Shown: one piece after another, positions 1-9,484 of the stretch | How the letters are laid out: each line of letters opens with the position of its first letter | Numbering within the stretch: position 1 is the stretch's first letter | Made by a program: the position numbers and the translations under genes | Notes under the pieces: generated by a model | What the model was told of the DNA's origin: nothing | Databases searched by the model: none | Seen by the model: only the letters and a program-made list of their open reading frames with translations | NCBI GenBank assembly: GCA_900314925.1 | Contig: OMXC01000016.1 | Span: 1 to 64,000 of the forward strand | From: an uncultured Bacteroidales bacterium | Lineage (GTDB): Bacteria; Bacteroidota; Bacteroidia; Bacteroidales; P3 | Direction: 5' to 3' | Length of the DNA stretch: 64,000 nucleotides

Positions 1-3000
1 CGGTGAAGATGTGGTTGTTAGCCGGTGTGGCCGTGGCGGTCACGCTGGTGCCGGCCTCCACGCTGCCGCTGGGCGTGCAGCTCACAGTACCCATGGTGGT
101 ATTGGCGCTGCTGACGGTGACGGTGTAGTAGGTCGGCGTGCTGTTGGCCTCGAAGGTAGCCGTGAGGACCACGTCGGCCGTGACGGTGAAGGTGTAGGGG
201 TTGGCGGTGCTCACGGTGCCACCGTTGGCGTCAGTCCAGCTGACGAAGTGGTAGCCGTCGTTGGCAGTGGCCGTGGCCGTCACGCTGGTGCCGGCGTCCA
301 CGCTGCCGCTGGGCGTGCAGCTGGCGGTACCCATGGTGGCATCGGCGCTGCTGACGCTGACAGTGTATTGCGGTGTCGGCGTGTTCTGGTCGAGGCTCAC
401 TGTGATGTCGTCAATCCACCACCAGTAGTTGGTGTTGTTGTTCACCTGCTCGATGGCGATGCGTGCACCGGTGGGAGCACCAGCGAAGGTGGCGCTGTCT
501 AAGGTCATGTTGGTGTAGAGGCCAGAAGTGCACTCAAAGCGTGCAGTCTGCACAAATGTTGTGCTGTCTGTCGGGTCGGTGATGTAACCAACGCGGATAG
601 CACCGGGGCTGTTGGTGGTGCCGCTGTAGTCATTGGTGTTCTCAGAGCGCAGGTGGAAGGTCATCTTCAGGTTTGCAATGTCGGTCTCGAAGGAGGGCAG
701 GACGGCCACCATCGGGGTGGCGGCATAGCCGCTGAAGCGCAGGGTATAGGTGCCCGTCACGGGATAGCTATTGGTCACATAGCAGTATCCGTTCGAGGAG
801 TAGGTTGTCTCACCATGCGGGTGGATGAACGACCAGCAGGATAATGCCGCAGCGGTGTCGCGAACGTTGCTGCCGTAGGTCTCAAAGCTTTCGAACCACG
901 GCAGGCCGCTGTATGTAATGTCGCCGCACAGGGTGCGGAAGGTCGTGCTGCGGGTGTTGGTCAGCGTGCCGTCGGGGCAGATGGCTGCCACGGTGACAGT
1001 GTAAGAGCTGGAGGCACTCAGACCGGTGATAGTGTAGGTGTTGGTGGTGATGTCCACGCTGTCGTTATCACCCCACCAGAGACGGTAGTTGTTTATTTCG
1101 GCGAGATCGTTGACGGTGACAACGGCCGAGTTGAGGGTGGCACTGCTCACCGACACGCTGCCCGGGCGCGGGCAGGCGCTGATAGTCGAGAGGGTGATGT
1201 CGTCAACGTAGATTGAGTAGTTGGTGGTCGTGTTGACGCAGTAGGCGCGGAGTGCCACGAAGTGGCCGATGCCGGTGTAGCCGTTGAGATCCACATCAAC
1301 CTCTTCCCATGTGCTGGTGGCCGACGGTGTGAAGGCCTGGATGGGGGTGAAGGTGTTTGCGTTGTTCGGGTCGGTCATCACACCCACCTCTATCTGTGCG
1401 TAGCTGTTGCCGCGGTACATCCAGAAGCGCAGGTTGAGGTTGGCCACGGTGTCGTAGCCGGGCAGCACGAGGTAGTTGGCACGGTTTACGCCGTAGGGGT
1501 AGAAGTACATGCTGTTGCCGGTGGTGCCGTGGTGATAGCTGCTGGAGGGGTAGGGGTAGTAAGAGGTACCGCTGAGGCTGAACTTGTTCCAGCAGTTGTC
1601 GATGGTACCAGAGGTGCCGGTGGTATAGCTGTCGAAGGTCTCCACCAAAGGCAGGTCGGCTCTGGTGAGCAGGGCGCAGTTGGCGGTAGTGAACGACATG
1701 GTACGCTCGCGTGTGGCCTCGTTGGTGCAGTTGCTGCTGACGCCGACGGTGTAGGTGGTGGCGTTGGTGAGGCCGGTGAAGGTGTAGAAGGTGTCGGTGA
1801 CGGTGACGGGGCTGCCGATGGCGGCGCCGGTGGCGTCGTAGAGGGTCACGATGTAGGAACCCGCCAAGGTGGCGTCGACCCAGGAGATGGTGGCCTCGTT
1901 GTTAGTGATGTTGACGGCCTCCACCACAGAGGGACGGCGGCAGTCGGCCAGGGCGTCCACGGTGATGTCGTCGATATAGGGGTAGATATAGTTGGCAGTG
2001 GTGCCGTAGACCACGAAGGTGATGCGGCCGCCGTTGCCGGTGTAAGCGCTGAGGTCGGCATCAAAATCCTCCCAGGCGTTCTGCGTGGCGGCGATGGTAG
2101 CCAAGCGGGTGAAGGTGCTCGTGTCGGCGGTGGCGCTGTCGCTCACACCAACGGCCACGCGCACTGTGTTGGCGTAGCTGCTGCTGTTGGGTTTGAAGAA
2201 GAAGGACACGCCGAGGGTGTTGAGGTCAGCCTCGAACTCCGGCAGGTAGAACACCGAGTAGTACTGCGAGCTGCTGCCCTGGTAGGTGTAGTTGTACATG
2301 TACTTGGTGCCGCTGTGGGCGCTGGCGCTGGTGCTGACGTAGGGGTAGCTGTTGGTGTATGTGGAGGAACCGCTCGTGTAGAAGTGACTCCAGCAGGGGT
2401 GGAAGCCGGCGTTGCCGGTGCCCCAGCCCTCGAAGTTTTCGCTCCACGGCAGGGTTGCTATCGGGGCGCACTCCGTCAAGAATGTCGTGTTGACGAAGGC
2501 TGTGGGGTTGCCGTCCGAGCAGACAGCGGCCACATTGATGTCGTAGTAGGTGCCGGGCTGCAGGTCGGTGAGCGAGATAATCGTGTCGCTGATGTTAGTC
2601 ACAGTGTCGCTGTTGGTGCCATCGGTAATGATGTACATGTAGCTGCCAACGAGGGTGCTGTCGCTGATGGTGACATCGGCCGTGGTGCTGGTGATGTTGC
2701 TCACCGTCACGCCCTGCGGACGAGCGCAGATGGGGGCTATGTGCACGTCGATGTCGTCAATCCACCACCAGTAGTTGTTATTGCCGTTGACCTGCTGGAT
2801 GGCTATGCGGGCTCCTTCGGGAGCACCGGCAAAGGTCACATTCTCCTGCGTATAGGTGGTGTGGTCGGCTCCGTTGAGGAGGGCGGTCAGCACGAAGGTG
2901 CTGCTGTCGGTGACGTCGGTGACGTAGCCGATGCGGAGCACACCGGCTGTGGTGCCGTTCTCTGCCAGAGCCCAGAATGACAACTCAAGGGTGCTGATGT

Positions 3001-6000
3001 CGTCCGCGAAGGGGGGCAGGATGGCCATCAGCGGGGTGGTGGCGTAGCCGTTGAAGCGCAGCGAGTTGCTGCCGCCGTGCACGCGAGCGGCATCGTTTAT
3101 CACGTAAAACTTGCTGCTGCTGCCTTTGACGGTGTTCCAGCAGTTGAGGTCGGCCTGGATGTCGGTAGTGGCGGTGTAGCCCTCGAAGCCCTCGGTCCAG
3201 GGCAACACGGTGATAAAGGCGCAGTCGGTGCGGAAGCTGGCGACGGCGGCATCAGTCATGCTCCCGTCGGCACAGATGGTACGCACGCTGACAGTGTAGT
3301 CCGTTCCGGGGGTCAGGGTGTCGAAGGTGTAGGTGTTATCGAACAGCTCCACGCTGTCGGTGGTGCCTATGTAGAGCATGTAGTGGCCGGTGTTGTTGGC
3401 GTCGGCGATAGTGATGGTGGCGTTAGCGGAGTCAATGTCGGTGACTGTTACCGATGACGGAGCCACGCAGCTGGGCAGCTCGTCAACCACCATGTTGTCA
3501 ATATATACTGTGCCACTTGTGTGGCGCAGGGCTATGAGACCCTCGGTCTGGCCGGCGAACGTGGCCTCGTAGTGCTGCCATACGCTGTAGGTTGTCGGTG
3601 CGAAGGAGGTTACGGGCACAAATGTCGTGGCATCGTTGGGGTTGGTGATAATGCCAACCTCAACAGTGTTGCCACTGCCACTGACATACAGGTCAAAGGA
3701 GAGCATCAGCTGGTCAGGCGTGTCCTGGAACGGGGGCAGCACCATGACGGGCTTGATGTTGTTGGAGGTATAGCTGTACACGCAGTTGCCGCCGTTGGGG
3801 CTGTAGGTGCTGCTGTTGTTGTAGTAGGGGTAGTTGGCGCCGTAGCGGTCGAGGATGGTCCAGCAATCGGGATCCATGCGGTTGCTTTCGTAGCTGCTGG
3901 TGTTGCCGGTGTAGCTGTTGAAGTTCTCCGTCCAGGGCAGGCTGTCGTGCTCTATGCCCTCGCAGAGGGTCTTGAAGGTCATCTCAAAGGGATAGGTGGT
4001 GTTGCCGTCGTCGCATACGCTGACCATGCTGACGCTGTACTGCGTGTTGGGCGTCAGGTTGCTGAGCGAGAGGATCGTGTCTGTCACATCCTCGCTGACG
4101 GTGTCGTTGCCGCTGACGATGGTGACCGTATAGTTGTCCACATGGTTGCTGTCGAGGATGACGATGTCGGCCTCGGTGGCGCCAATGTTCTCCGCACGGA
4201 TACCTTGTGCACGGGCGCAGGACGGGGCGAGGGAGACGTAGATGTCGTCAATGAACCAGTACCAGTTGCTGCTTGCTGTGTTGTGACGGAACGCTATGCG
4301 CGAGCCTTCGGGGGCGTTGGCCGGGAAGGTGACTATCATCATGCGGTAGGCTCCGTTGAACTCGCTGTAGCTGTAGGTCTCCAGGGCCACAAAGCTGCTG
4401 CGGTCTGTGGCATCGGTGACGTAGCCCACAGAGAGGCTTCCGGGGCTCGAGCCCGTGCCCTCGGGGCGTGTCCAGAACGCCAGCTGCAGGTTGCCTATCT
4501 CTTCCTCGAATGCAGGCATCACCACGATGGCCTGCGAGGTGGAGGTGCCGGGGTAGAACTTCAGGCTGTAGCCCTGGGTGCCGAGCTCGTAGTTGTGGCT
4601 GTAGCTGCTGGTCTGGTTGTAGAATTGCATGTAGTCGCTGCTGGCGGTGGGCAGGAATTCCCAGCAGGGTATCATGCCGCCGGGCATGCTGCCGCTGGAG
4701 GTGTAGTAGCTGCTGTAGCTGTCGAAGTCCTCTGTCCAGGGCAGCTGCTGTATCGGGGCGCAGGCAGTGCGGTAGGAGGGGCTCACGCGCGGCGCCGTGG
4801 TGCTGCTGTCGCTGCACAGTGTGTACACCGTGAAGGTATACACCGTGTTGGGCTGCAGGCCGCTGATGGTGTACACGGTGTCGGTCGCCGTCTCGGTCAC
4901 GGTGTCTGTGGCGCTGGAGGCTACGATGACATAGTTGCCCTCCGTGCTCGGGTCGTCGATGTGTATGTCGGCGGTGTAGGCCGTCACGTTGTTCACCGTG
5001 AAGCCCTCGATGCGCTCGCAGGTGGGAGCCATGTGCACGTTGATGTCGTCGATGTAGGTTGTGCGGGTGCCGGCCGAGGCGTTGAGGTTGCGGAAGGCTA
5101 TGAAGCCCGTGGTGTGGCCGGGGAAGTGTATTACAAAGTCTTCCCAGGTGCCTGTAGCGCTCGGGGCGCAGGTGTCAACGGGCACAAAGGTCGAGGTGTC
5201 GTTGGGGTTGCTCATCACGCCCACTTCCACGCCGTAGCCCGAAGTGGCCACGCGCACCGAGAAGCTCAGCTCCAGGTTCTCCAGGTCTTCCTCGAAGGCA
5301 GGCATGGACATGTGCGTCATCTTCGAACTGGAGGTGTAGAAGTACAAGCTGTTGGAGCCGCTGTTGTGCTGGCTGGTGCTGACGTAGGGGTAGTAGGTGC
5401 CGTAGCGGTCGATGACCGTCCAGCAGTCGGGGTTGAAGACGGTGGTGGCGCTGCTGGAAGTGCCGCCGGTGTAGCTGTCGAAGTTCTCCATGAAGGGCAG
5501 ATCCTCGGTGGCGTAGGGCAGGCAGGGTGTGTGGAATCTGGTGACCACGGGCGAGGTCTCGTTGCCGTCGTCGCACAGGGCCACCACTGTCACCGTGTAC
5601 TGCGCGTTGGGCTGCAGGTCTTCAAGGGTGTATATGGTGTCGCTGGCCGGCACGCTGAAGGTGCTGTCGCCGCTGACGTCTATGCGGTAGTTGTTCACCT
5701 GGTTGCTGTCGTGGATGACAACGTCGACGGTCGTGCTGGTGAGGTTGGCGACGCTGACGCCCTGGGCGCGTTCGCAGCTCGGGGCCAGCATGACGGTGAT
5801 GTCGTCAATGTAGAAATTGACCGAGCTGCCGGCAGCGCGGAAGGCTATGTAGCGGCCCGTGTCCGTGTAGCTCGTCAGGCGGCACTCCTTCAGCTCCCAG
5901 GTGTTCGTCGTGCTCACGCCGAAGCTCTCGATGGGGGTGAAGGTGGTGGTGTCGTTGGGGTCGCCCATGACGCCCACCGTCATGCGTGTGGTTGCCGCCG

Positions 6001-7927
6001 TGCTGCTGCTGCGCATCTGGAAGACCACCATCAGGTCGTCCACCTCGTCAAACTCAGGCGTCACAGCCCACTGCGTGCCCGACGATGTGGGATAGAAGTA
6101 CAGGCTGTTTGGCGTGTTGGGGCCGGCGGTGCTGGAGGGGTAGGGATAGGTGGTGCTGGTGGTGAAGCTGTATTTTGTCCAGCAGGGGTTGATGGACTCG
6201 GTGGAGCCGGTGGCATAGCTCTCGAAGGTCTCCACGTAGGGCAGGCCGTCGGTGTGCGTGATGACGCCGCAGGCCGTGAAGGTGCTGGTGCTGATGGAGA
6301 AGCTCGTGTCGTCGCCGCAGACGGCTGCCACGACGAAGGTGTAGCCCGTGCCGGCGCTCAGGTTGTCGAAGGTATAGGTGGTGTCGCTGACATCCTGCCA
6401 CTCGCCGCCGTTGGCGCGCACAATGTAGGCGCTGGCATCGCCGCTCCAGTTGAGGGTGACGCTGGTCTCGGTGGTCAGTGCGGTGTCGACGGTCAGGGCT
6501 GTGGGGGCCGAGCAGTTGATGACGCTGACGCTGATGTTGTCAATGGCTGCTGGGGGCTGTTCGCCCACGCTGCCGTCGTTGTGCCAGTAGAAGACCAGGT
6601 AGTAGGTGCCCGCCGTGGCGCCTATGAGGGGTATCTGCGCAGTCTGCCATGTGCTGCTGCCGTTGAGGAGTCCGCTGACATTCTGCCAGCCCGTGGTGCT
6701 CACCGACGAGCCGTTGAAGTCGGCGCTGCCGGGGGCTATGTAGGCGTAGAGGTAGTCGTAGGTGCTCTCGCCGACACCCTTCCAGTCGAAGCTCAAGGCG
6801 TAGTCGCCGTCGTCGGCCAGGGAGAAGGCGCGGTAGGCATAGACGTCGCTCGTGTAGTCGATGTTGTAGCTGTTGGAGGTGCCGTTGTTGTTGCTGATGT
6901 AGAGCGAGCGGCTGCCACCGTTGTTGGTGGCCGAGCCGATGAACCACTTGTTGGTGGCCGTGCCGTTGAACACAGTCCAGCCAGTGTCCTCGTCGGCCTC
7001 GAAGCCGCAGGTGTAGGGCAGCTCGCTGACGGGGTCAACGCGCAGGGTGCGTGCCTGGATGGTGCGCATGGAGGCGAGGTCGCCGCTGCCGCAGTCGGCC
7101 TGCACGCCGATGGTGTAGGTGGTGTTGGCCGTGAGGTCGCTGAAGATGTAGGATGTGTCGGTGGTGGTGCCGTCGAGGGTGGTGTCGGTGCCGTTGATGA
7201 GGTAGACGTTGTAGCTGGCGCCGCTGTTGTTGGTGTCAACCCAGCTGACGGTCAGCTCCGTGGTGCTGACGGTGCCCGTGACGGCGAGGTTCCTCACCGG
7301 ATAGCAGCTGAGATTGTCTTGGGTAATCTCAAGCTGGATGTTGCCATAGTAGTCACGCGTGGTTTTACTGCCACTGTAAGACCCGATATTGTAAGGATCG
7401 GGGTTTGTGCCGTCGCTATAGAAGCTTATGCACGCAGAGGTTGCGCTGGTGTAGGTGAAGTTGCGTGTAGCATAGCCGGCAGTGGATTCGTGCATGGCGA
7501 CCATCAGGTTGCTGCTCCCGTCATAGTAGAACGGGTTGTCCAGCTGGATTGTAACCCAGCCGGTGTAGCTGGCCGGGATTGTCCACGAACCGCTGTACAC
7601 CAAGTCGGATGTGGTGACAGCCTCATAGTCCGTGTTCGACGAAAACGAGGTCCTGCTGACATTCTTCATGTACAGAGCAATGGTGTTGGTCTGTGCTGTA
7701 GAATAGCTCTGTCCCAAATGGAAACTGATGGAGGTGATGGTTCCTGCCATGTTTATGGCGGCGGCGGGGTAAACCATCTCCGTAAAGGAGTAACCATAGA
7801 GAGAGTTGAACGGCGTGTAGTAGTTGGTAGACGTACCTGTGCCGATTGTCACTGTCTCTTGTCCACTGGTCGCCCATGGCACTGCCAGACATGCCATTAG
7901 CAACACACTTCGTAGAAACTTTTTCAT
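1..7927 (-). CDS. Giant modular surface adhesin-like protein (C-terminal end outside window)
   Basis: A single open minus-strand frame of about 2640 codons starts at ATG 7925-7927 with a signal peptide (MKKFLRSVLLMACLAVPWA) and runs off the left edge. After an N-terminal beta domain (about 20-195) come nine repeats of about 250 residues. Each pairs a MAM/choice-of-anchor-J-like jelly roll, opening with LPWTExFxSY-type motifs near residues 302, 561, 809, 1061, 1327, 1574, 1824, 2091 and 2341 and closing with a YIDDI/WIDDI motif, with a fibronectin type III-like domain. Two divergent InlB B-repeat-like units follow near 2517 and 2596. No catalytic domain is visible in this part. In Bacteroidetes such proteins usually end in a T9SS sorting domain, which would lie outside the window. 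Adhesion or carbohydrate/peptide binding at the surface is inferred from architecture only. Confidence 0.9.
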   Translation of the reverse strand, partial: MKKFLRSVLLMACLAVPWATSGQETVTIGTGTSTNYYTPFNSLYGYSFTEMVYPAAAINMAGTITSISFHLGQSYSTAQTNTIALYMKNVSRTSFSSNTDYEAVTTSDLVYSGSWTIPASYTGWVTIQLDNPFYYDGSSNLMVAMHESTAGYATRNFTYTSATSACISFYSDGTNPDPYNIGSYSGSKTTRDYYGNIQLEITQDNLSCYPVRNLAVTGTVSTTELTVSWVDTNNSGASYNVYLINGTDTTLDGTTTDTSYIFSDLTANTTYTIGVQADCGSGDLASMRTIQARTLRVDPVSELPYTCGFEADEDTGWTVFNGTATNKWFIGSATNNGGSRSLYISNNNGTSNSYNIDYTSDVYAYRAFSLADDGDYALSFDWKGVGESTYDYLYAYIAPGSADFNGSSVSTTGWQNVSGLLNGSSTWQTAQIPLIGATAGTYYLVFYWHNDGSVGEQPPAAIDNISVSVINCSAPTALTVDTALTTETSVTLNWSGDASAYIVRANGGEWQDVSDTTYTFDNLSAGTGYTFVVAAVCGDDTSFSISTSTFTACGVITHTDGLPYVETFESYATGSTESINPCWTKYSFTTSTTYPYPSSTAGPNTPNSLYFYPTSSGTQWAVTPEFDEVDDLMVVFQMRSSSTAATTRMTVGVMGDPNDTTTFTPIESFGVSTTNTWELKECRLTSYTDTGRYIAFRAAGSSVNFYIDDITVMLAPSCERAQGVSVANLTSTTVDVVIHDSNQVNNYRIDVSGDSTFSVPASDTIYTLEDLQPNAQYTVTVVALCDDGNETSPVVTRFHTPCLPYATEDLPFMENFDSYTGGTSSSATTVFNPDCWTVIDRYGTYYPYVSTSQHNSGSNSLYFYTSSSKMTHMSMPAFEEDLENLELSFSVRVATSGYGVEVGVMSNPNDTSTFVPVDTCAPSATGTWEDFVIHFPGHTTGFIAFRNLNASAGTRTTYIDDINVHMAPTCERIEGFTVNNVTAYTADIHIDDPSTEGNYVIVASSATDTVTETATDTVYTISGLQPNTVYTFTVYTLCSDSSTTAPRVSPSYRTACAPIQQLPWTEDFDSYSSYYTSSGSMPGGMIPCWEFLPTASSDYMQFYNQTSSYSHNYELGTQGYSLKFYPGTSTSQAIVVMPAFEEEIGNLQLAFWTRPEGTGSSPGSLSVGYVTDATDRSSFVALETYSYSEFNGAYRMMIVTFPANAPEGSRIAFRHNTASSNWYWFIDDIYVSLAPSCARAQGIRAENIGATEADIVILDSNHVDNYTVTIVSGNDTVSEDVTDTILSLSNLTPNTQYSVSMVSVCDDGNTTYPFEMTFKTLCEGIEHDSLPWTENFNSYTGNTSSYESNRMDPDCWTILDRYGANYPYYNNSSTYSPNGGNCVYSYTSNNIKPVMVLPPFQDTPDQLMLSFDLYVSGSGNTVEVGIITNPNDATTFVPVTSFAPTTYSVWQHYEATFAGQTEGLIALRHTSGTVYIDNMVVDELPSCVAPSSVTVTDIDSANATITIADANNTGHYMLYIGTTDSVELFDNTYTFDTLTPGTDYTVSVRTICADGSMTDAAVASFRTDCAFITVLPWTEGFEGYTATTDIQADLNCWNTVKGSSSKFYVINDAARVHGGSNSLRFNGYATTPLMAILPPFADDISTLELSFWALAENGTTAGVLRIGYVTDVTDSSTFVLTALLNGADHTTYTQENVTFAGAPEGARIAIQQVNGNNNYWWWIDDIDVHIAPICARPQGVTVSNITSTTADVTISDSTLVGSYMYIITDGTNSDTVTNISDTIISLTDLQPGTYYDINVAAVCSDGNPTAFVNTTFLTECAPIATLPWSENFEGWGTGNAGFHPCWSHFYTSGSSTYTNSYPYVSTSASAHSGTKYMYNYTYQGSSSQYYSVFYLPEFEADLNTLGVSFFFKPNSSSYANTVRVAVGVSDSATADTSTFTRLATIAATQNAWEDFDADLSAYTGNGGRITFVVYGTTANYIYPYIDDITVDALADCRRPSVVEAVNITNNEATISWVDATLAGSYIVTLYDATGAAIGSPVTVTDTFYTFTGLTNATTYTVGVSSNCTNEATRERTMSFTTANCALLTRADLPLVETFDSYTTGTSGTIDNCWNKFSLSGTSYYPYPSSSYHHGTTGNSMYFYPYGVNRANYLVLPGYDTVANLNLRFWMYRGNSYAQIEVGVMTDPNNANTFTPIQAFTPSATSTWEEVDVDLNGYTGIGHFVALRAYCVNTTTNYSIYVDDITLSTISACPRPGSVSVSSATLNSAVVTVNDLAEINNYRLWWGDNDSVDITTNTYTITGLSASSSYTVTVAAICPDGTLTNTRSTTFRTLCGDITYSGLPWFESFETYGSNVRDTAAALSCWSFIHPHGETTYSSNGYCYVTNSYPVTGTYTLRFSGYAATPMVAVLPSFETDIANLKMTFHLRSENTNDYSGTTNSPGAIRVGYITDPTDSTTFVQTARFECTSGLYTNMTLDSATFAGAPTGARIAIEQVNNNTNYWWWIDDITVSLDQNTPTPQYTVSVSSADATMGTASCTPSGSVDAGTSVTATATANDGYHFVSWTDANGGTVSTANPYTFTVTADVVLTATFEANSTPTYYTVTVSSANTTMGTVSCTPSGSVEAGTSVTATATPANNHIFT

Positions 7928-8099
7928 AATGTTTTTTGTTTGTTAATAATGTTGTTTATGTTGTTTTTTGTTTTGCTTTTCCTCGTGCGTCTCGTCTTTT
8001 CCGCCTGTCGCCTGTGTCTGTGGGGTGGTGTTTAATGTGCTGTAGTATATAGTGTTGCAGGCGTCTGCCCCTGCGCGGGCGGCATTTTTTTCTTGGGGT

Positions 8100-8131
8100 C
8101 AAAGGTATGTAAAATCTCCGAAAGATGCAAA
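8100..8131 (-). promoter_or_regulatory. Bacteroidetes-type promoter for the giant surface protein
   Basis: On the minus strand the -7 box TACCTTTG (8100-8107) is preceded by TTTG (8128-8131) with a 20-bp spacer, matching the Bacteroidetes TTTG / TAnnTTTG pattern. It predicts a 5' leader of about 165 nt before the start at 7927. Found by consensus only. Confidence 0.6.
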
Positions 8132-8385
8132 TTTTTAACATTTCTTCACGTTACCGGAGCCCGTCCGGCGGCGATGTCGCTCAGGGTCCCGCAGTGGACG
8201 GCAGCCGTCGGCCTGGATTTTGTGCCCGCGGCTGGCGGTCTGCACCACCAGCGTGGATATGAACCTTTTATGATGCTCCCCAGCTCTTTTTCGGGCCGCT
8301 CATCAGGGCAACAGATTGCTATCAACGCTCTCGTTATGAGGCTTATGGGTGCACCGCCGGAGCCTAACCGACTGTAAACCAGCCC
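8132..8385. other. Intergenic stretch without a supported gene
   Basis: About 250 bp between the surface-protein promoter and the first repeat element. Short open frames exist on both strands, but none has a recognisable domain, a plausible signal peptide or a promoter. I see no RNA gene or hairpin of note here. Confidence 0.5.
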
Positions 8386-8517
8386 TTCTACGGCCCCTCT
8401 ACGGACCCCCTACGGCATTTCAACGGTATTTCAACGGTATTTCTACGGTATTTCTACGCTTTTTAGCGTTAAACGACCGTAGAAATACCGTAGAAGTACC
8501 GTAGAACGGCCGTCGCG
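8386..8517. repeat. 11-bp-unit intergenic inverted repeat, copy A
   Basis: Twelve consecutive 11-bp units in one register, for example TTCTACGGCCC, CTCTACGGACC, CCCTACGGCAT, TTCAACGGTAT (twice), TTCTACGGTAT. After a centre near 8463 (ACGCT-ttt-AGCGT) the complementary units follow (CGACCGTAGAA, ATACCGTAGAA, GTACCGTAGAA). Left units carry TACGG and right units CCGTA, so the whole can fold into a long hairpin. Related elements lie at 22999, 37177, 51851 and 62390. I know of no named family that matches. Confidence 0.85.
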
Positions 8518-8554
8518 GGTGCGTCGAAACGGCGCGGGGGACGGACGGCGCAAT

Positions 8555-8895
8555 GGAACCCCGACGGGGTTCATGCTGCTGTGGATGTCTGCCGTTTTGC
8601 TATTGATATGGAACCCCGACGGGGTTCATGCTGCCTTGGATGTCTGCCGTTTTGCTATTGATATGGAACCCCGACGGGGTTCATTGTCACGTGGTTGGTG
8701 ATGGCGTTGGCTATTGATATGGAACGCCTACGGCGTTTTCCCCATGTATCGACGGCACCGCAGGATGCGAACCCCGTCGGGGTTCCATGTCAATAGCAAA
8801 ACGACAAGACGTTGCGACAATGCGAACCCCGTCGGGGTTCCATGTCAATAGCATAACGACATAATGTTGCAACAATGCGAACCCCGACGGGGTTA
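8555..8895. repeat. Inverted cluster of seven REP-like palindromes, mostly 55 bp apart
   Basis: The palindrome GGAACCCCGACGGGGTTC occurs at 8555, 8610 and 8665 (spacing exactly 55 bp). A variant built on AACGCCTACGGCGTT is at 8721. Inverted copies start at 8769, 8824 and 8879 (again 55 bp). The spacer around TTTTGCTATTGATAT is conserved and appears reverse-complemented in the right half, so the cluster is one large inverted arrangement. It sits just after the stop of the 8914-9444 gene. It resembles REP/BIME arrays; no REP-associated transposase gene is in the window. Confidence 0.85.
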
Positions 8896-8913
8896 TGTGG
8901 GATGGTGGGTGCG

Positions 8914-9444
8914 TCAGCGGCGGTAGATGAACCACATGAGCCAGCCGGCGACGCCCACGATGCCGAGGAGGCCGAGCAGGGGGTGCAGGAGCATGAGGAG
9001 CATGGCGACGCAGAGGAGGTTGACGGTGCGCGTGGCCAGCCGTTTGTCGGGCGGCAGGGCCTGCATGCGTTCGTTGTAGGCGGCGCGCCGGCGGCGCCAC
9101 CAGGCGCCTATGCGCTCGGTGAGGCGCGGGCCTTGGCTCACGCGGCGCCCGCTGTCGTCGACGGTCTCGGCGTGGGTGGTGGGCATGGGGCGCACCCGCA
9201 CCTTGATGGTTTTGGAGTAGCTCTTGCCGCCGACCCAGGCGGTGACGGTGAGGCGTGTCCTGCCCTTGGAGCGGTTGAGGCGGAAGCGTTTGCTGCCTGC
9301 GAGGTCGAGGGCTATGGGTGTCGCCTTGTAGCCGTTGTCGATGGTGAGTTCCACGCGCTCGGCTTCGTGGCAGTCCCAGCTGACGGTTATTATCTCGCCC
9401 TCGTCGAGGGCGGTGCGGTCGGTGGTGAAGGTCATCTTTTCCAT
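8914..9444 (-). CDS. Hypothetical protein with Ig-like N-terminus and C-terminal membrane segment
   Basis: 176 residues. Residues 1-85 look like a beta-sandwich (Ig-like strands with VTVSWD- and LTVTAWVGGK-type segments). A basic Arg/Ala-rich linker follows, then a hydrophobic region at about 140-172 (LLCVAMLLMLLHPLLGLLG) that can form one or two membrane helices, ending IYRR. There is no cleavable signal peptide, so the beta domain is probably cytoplasmic. It is the last gene of the purB-ABC-nadK run, 41 bp after nadK, and REP-like palindromes follow its stop. Family not recognised; function unknown. Confidence 0.7.
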   Translation of the reverse strand: MEKMTFTTDRTALDEGEIITVSWDCHEAERVELTIDNGYKATPIALDLAGSKRFRLNRSKGRTRLTVTAWVGGKSYSKTIKVRVRPMPTTHAETVDDSGRRVSQGPRLTERIGAWWRRRRAAYNERMQALPPDKRLATRTVNLLCVAMLLMLLHPLLGLLGIVGVAGWLMWFIYRR

Positions 9445-9484
9445 GCTTCTCTTGCCTGCAATTTGTGTGCCAAAGGGTTAGTTG

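Noticed and set aside
3521..7900. Long open frame on the plus strand opposite the giant surface protein, and similar ones at 11..502 and 1262..2980
   Set aside because: The minus-strand frame has a signal peptide, promoter and nine recognisable domain repeats. The plus-strand readings are low-complexity Val/Gly/Ala/His-rich and have no signal or domain; they arise from codon bias.
8093..8377. Small plus-strand gene in the intergenic region
   Set aside because: It begins inside the minus-strand promoter of the surface protein, has no family or signal and unremarkable composition.
8555..8895. CRISPR array
   Set aside because: The spacers between palindromes are themselves conserved and the array inverts at its centre; there are no cas genes.
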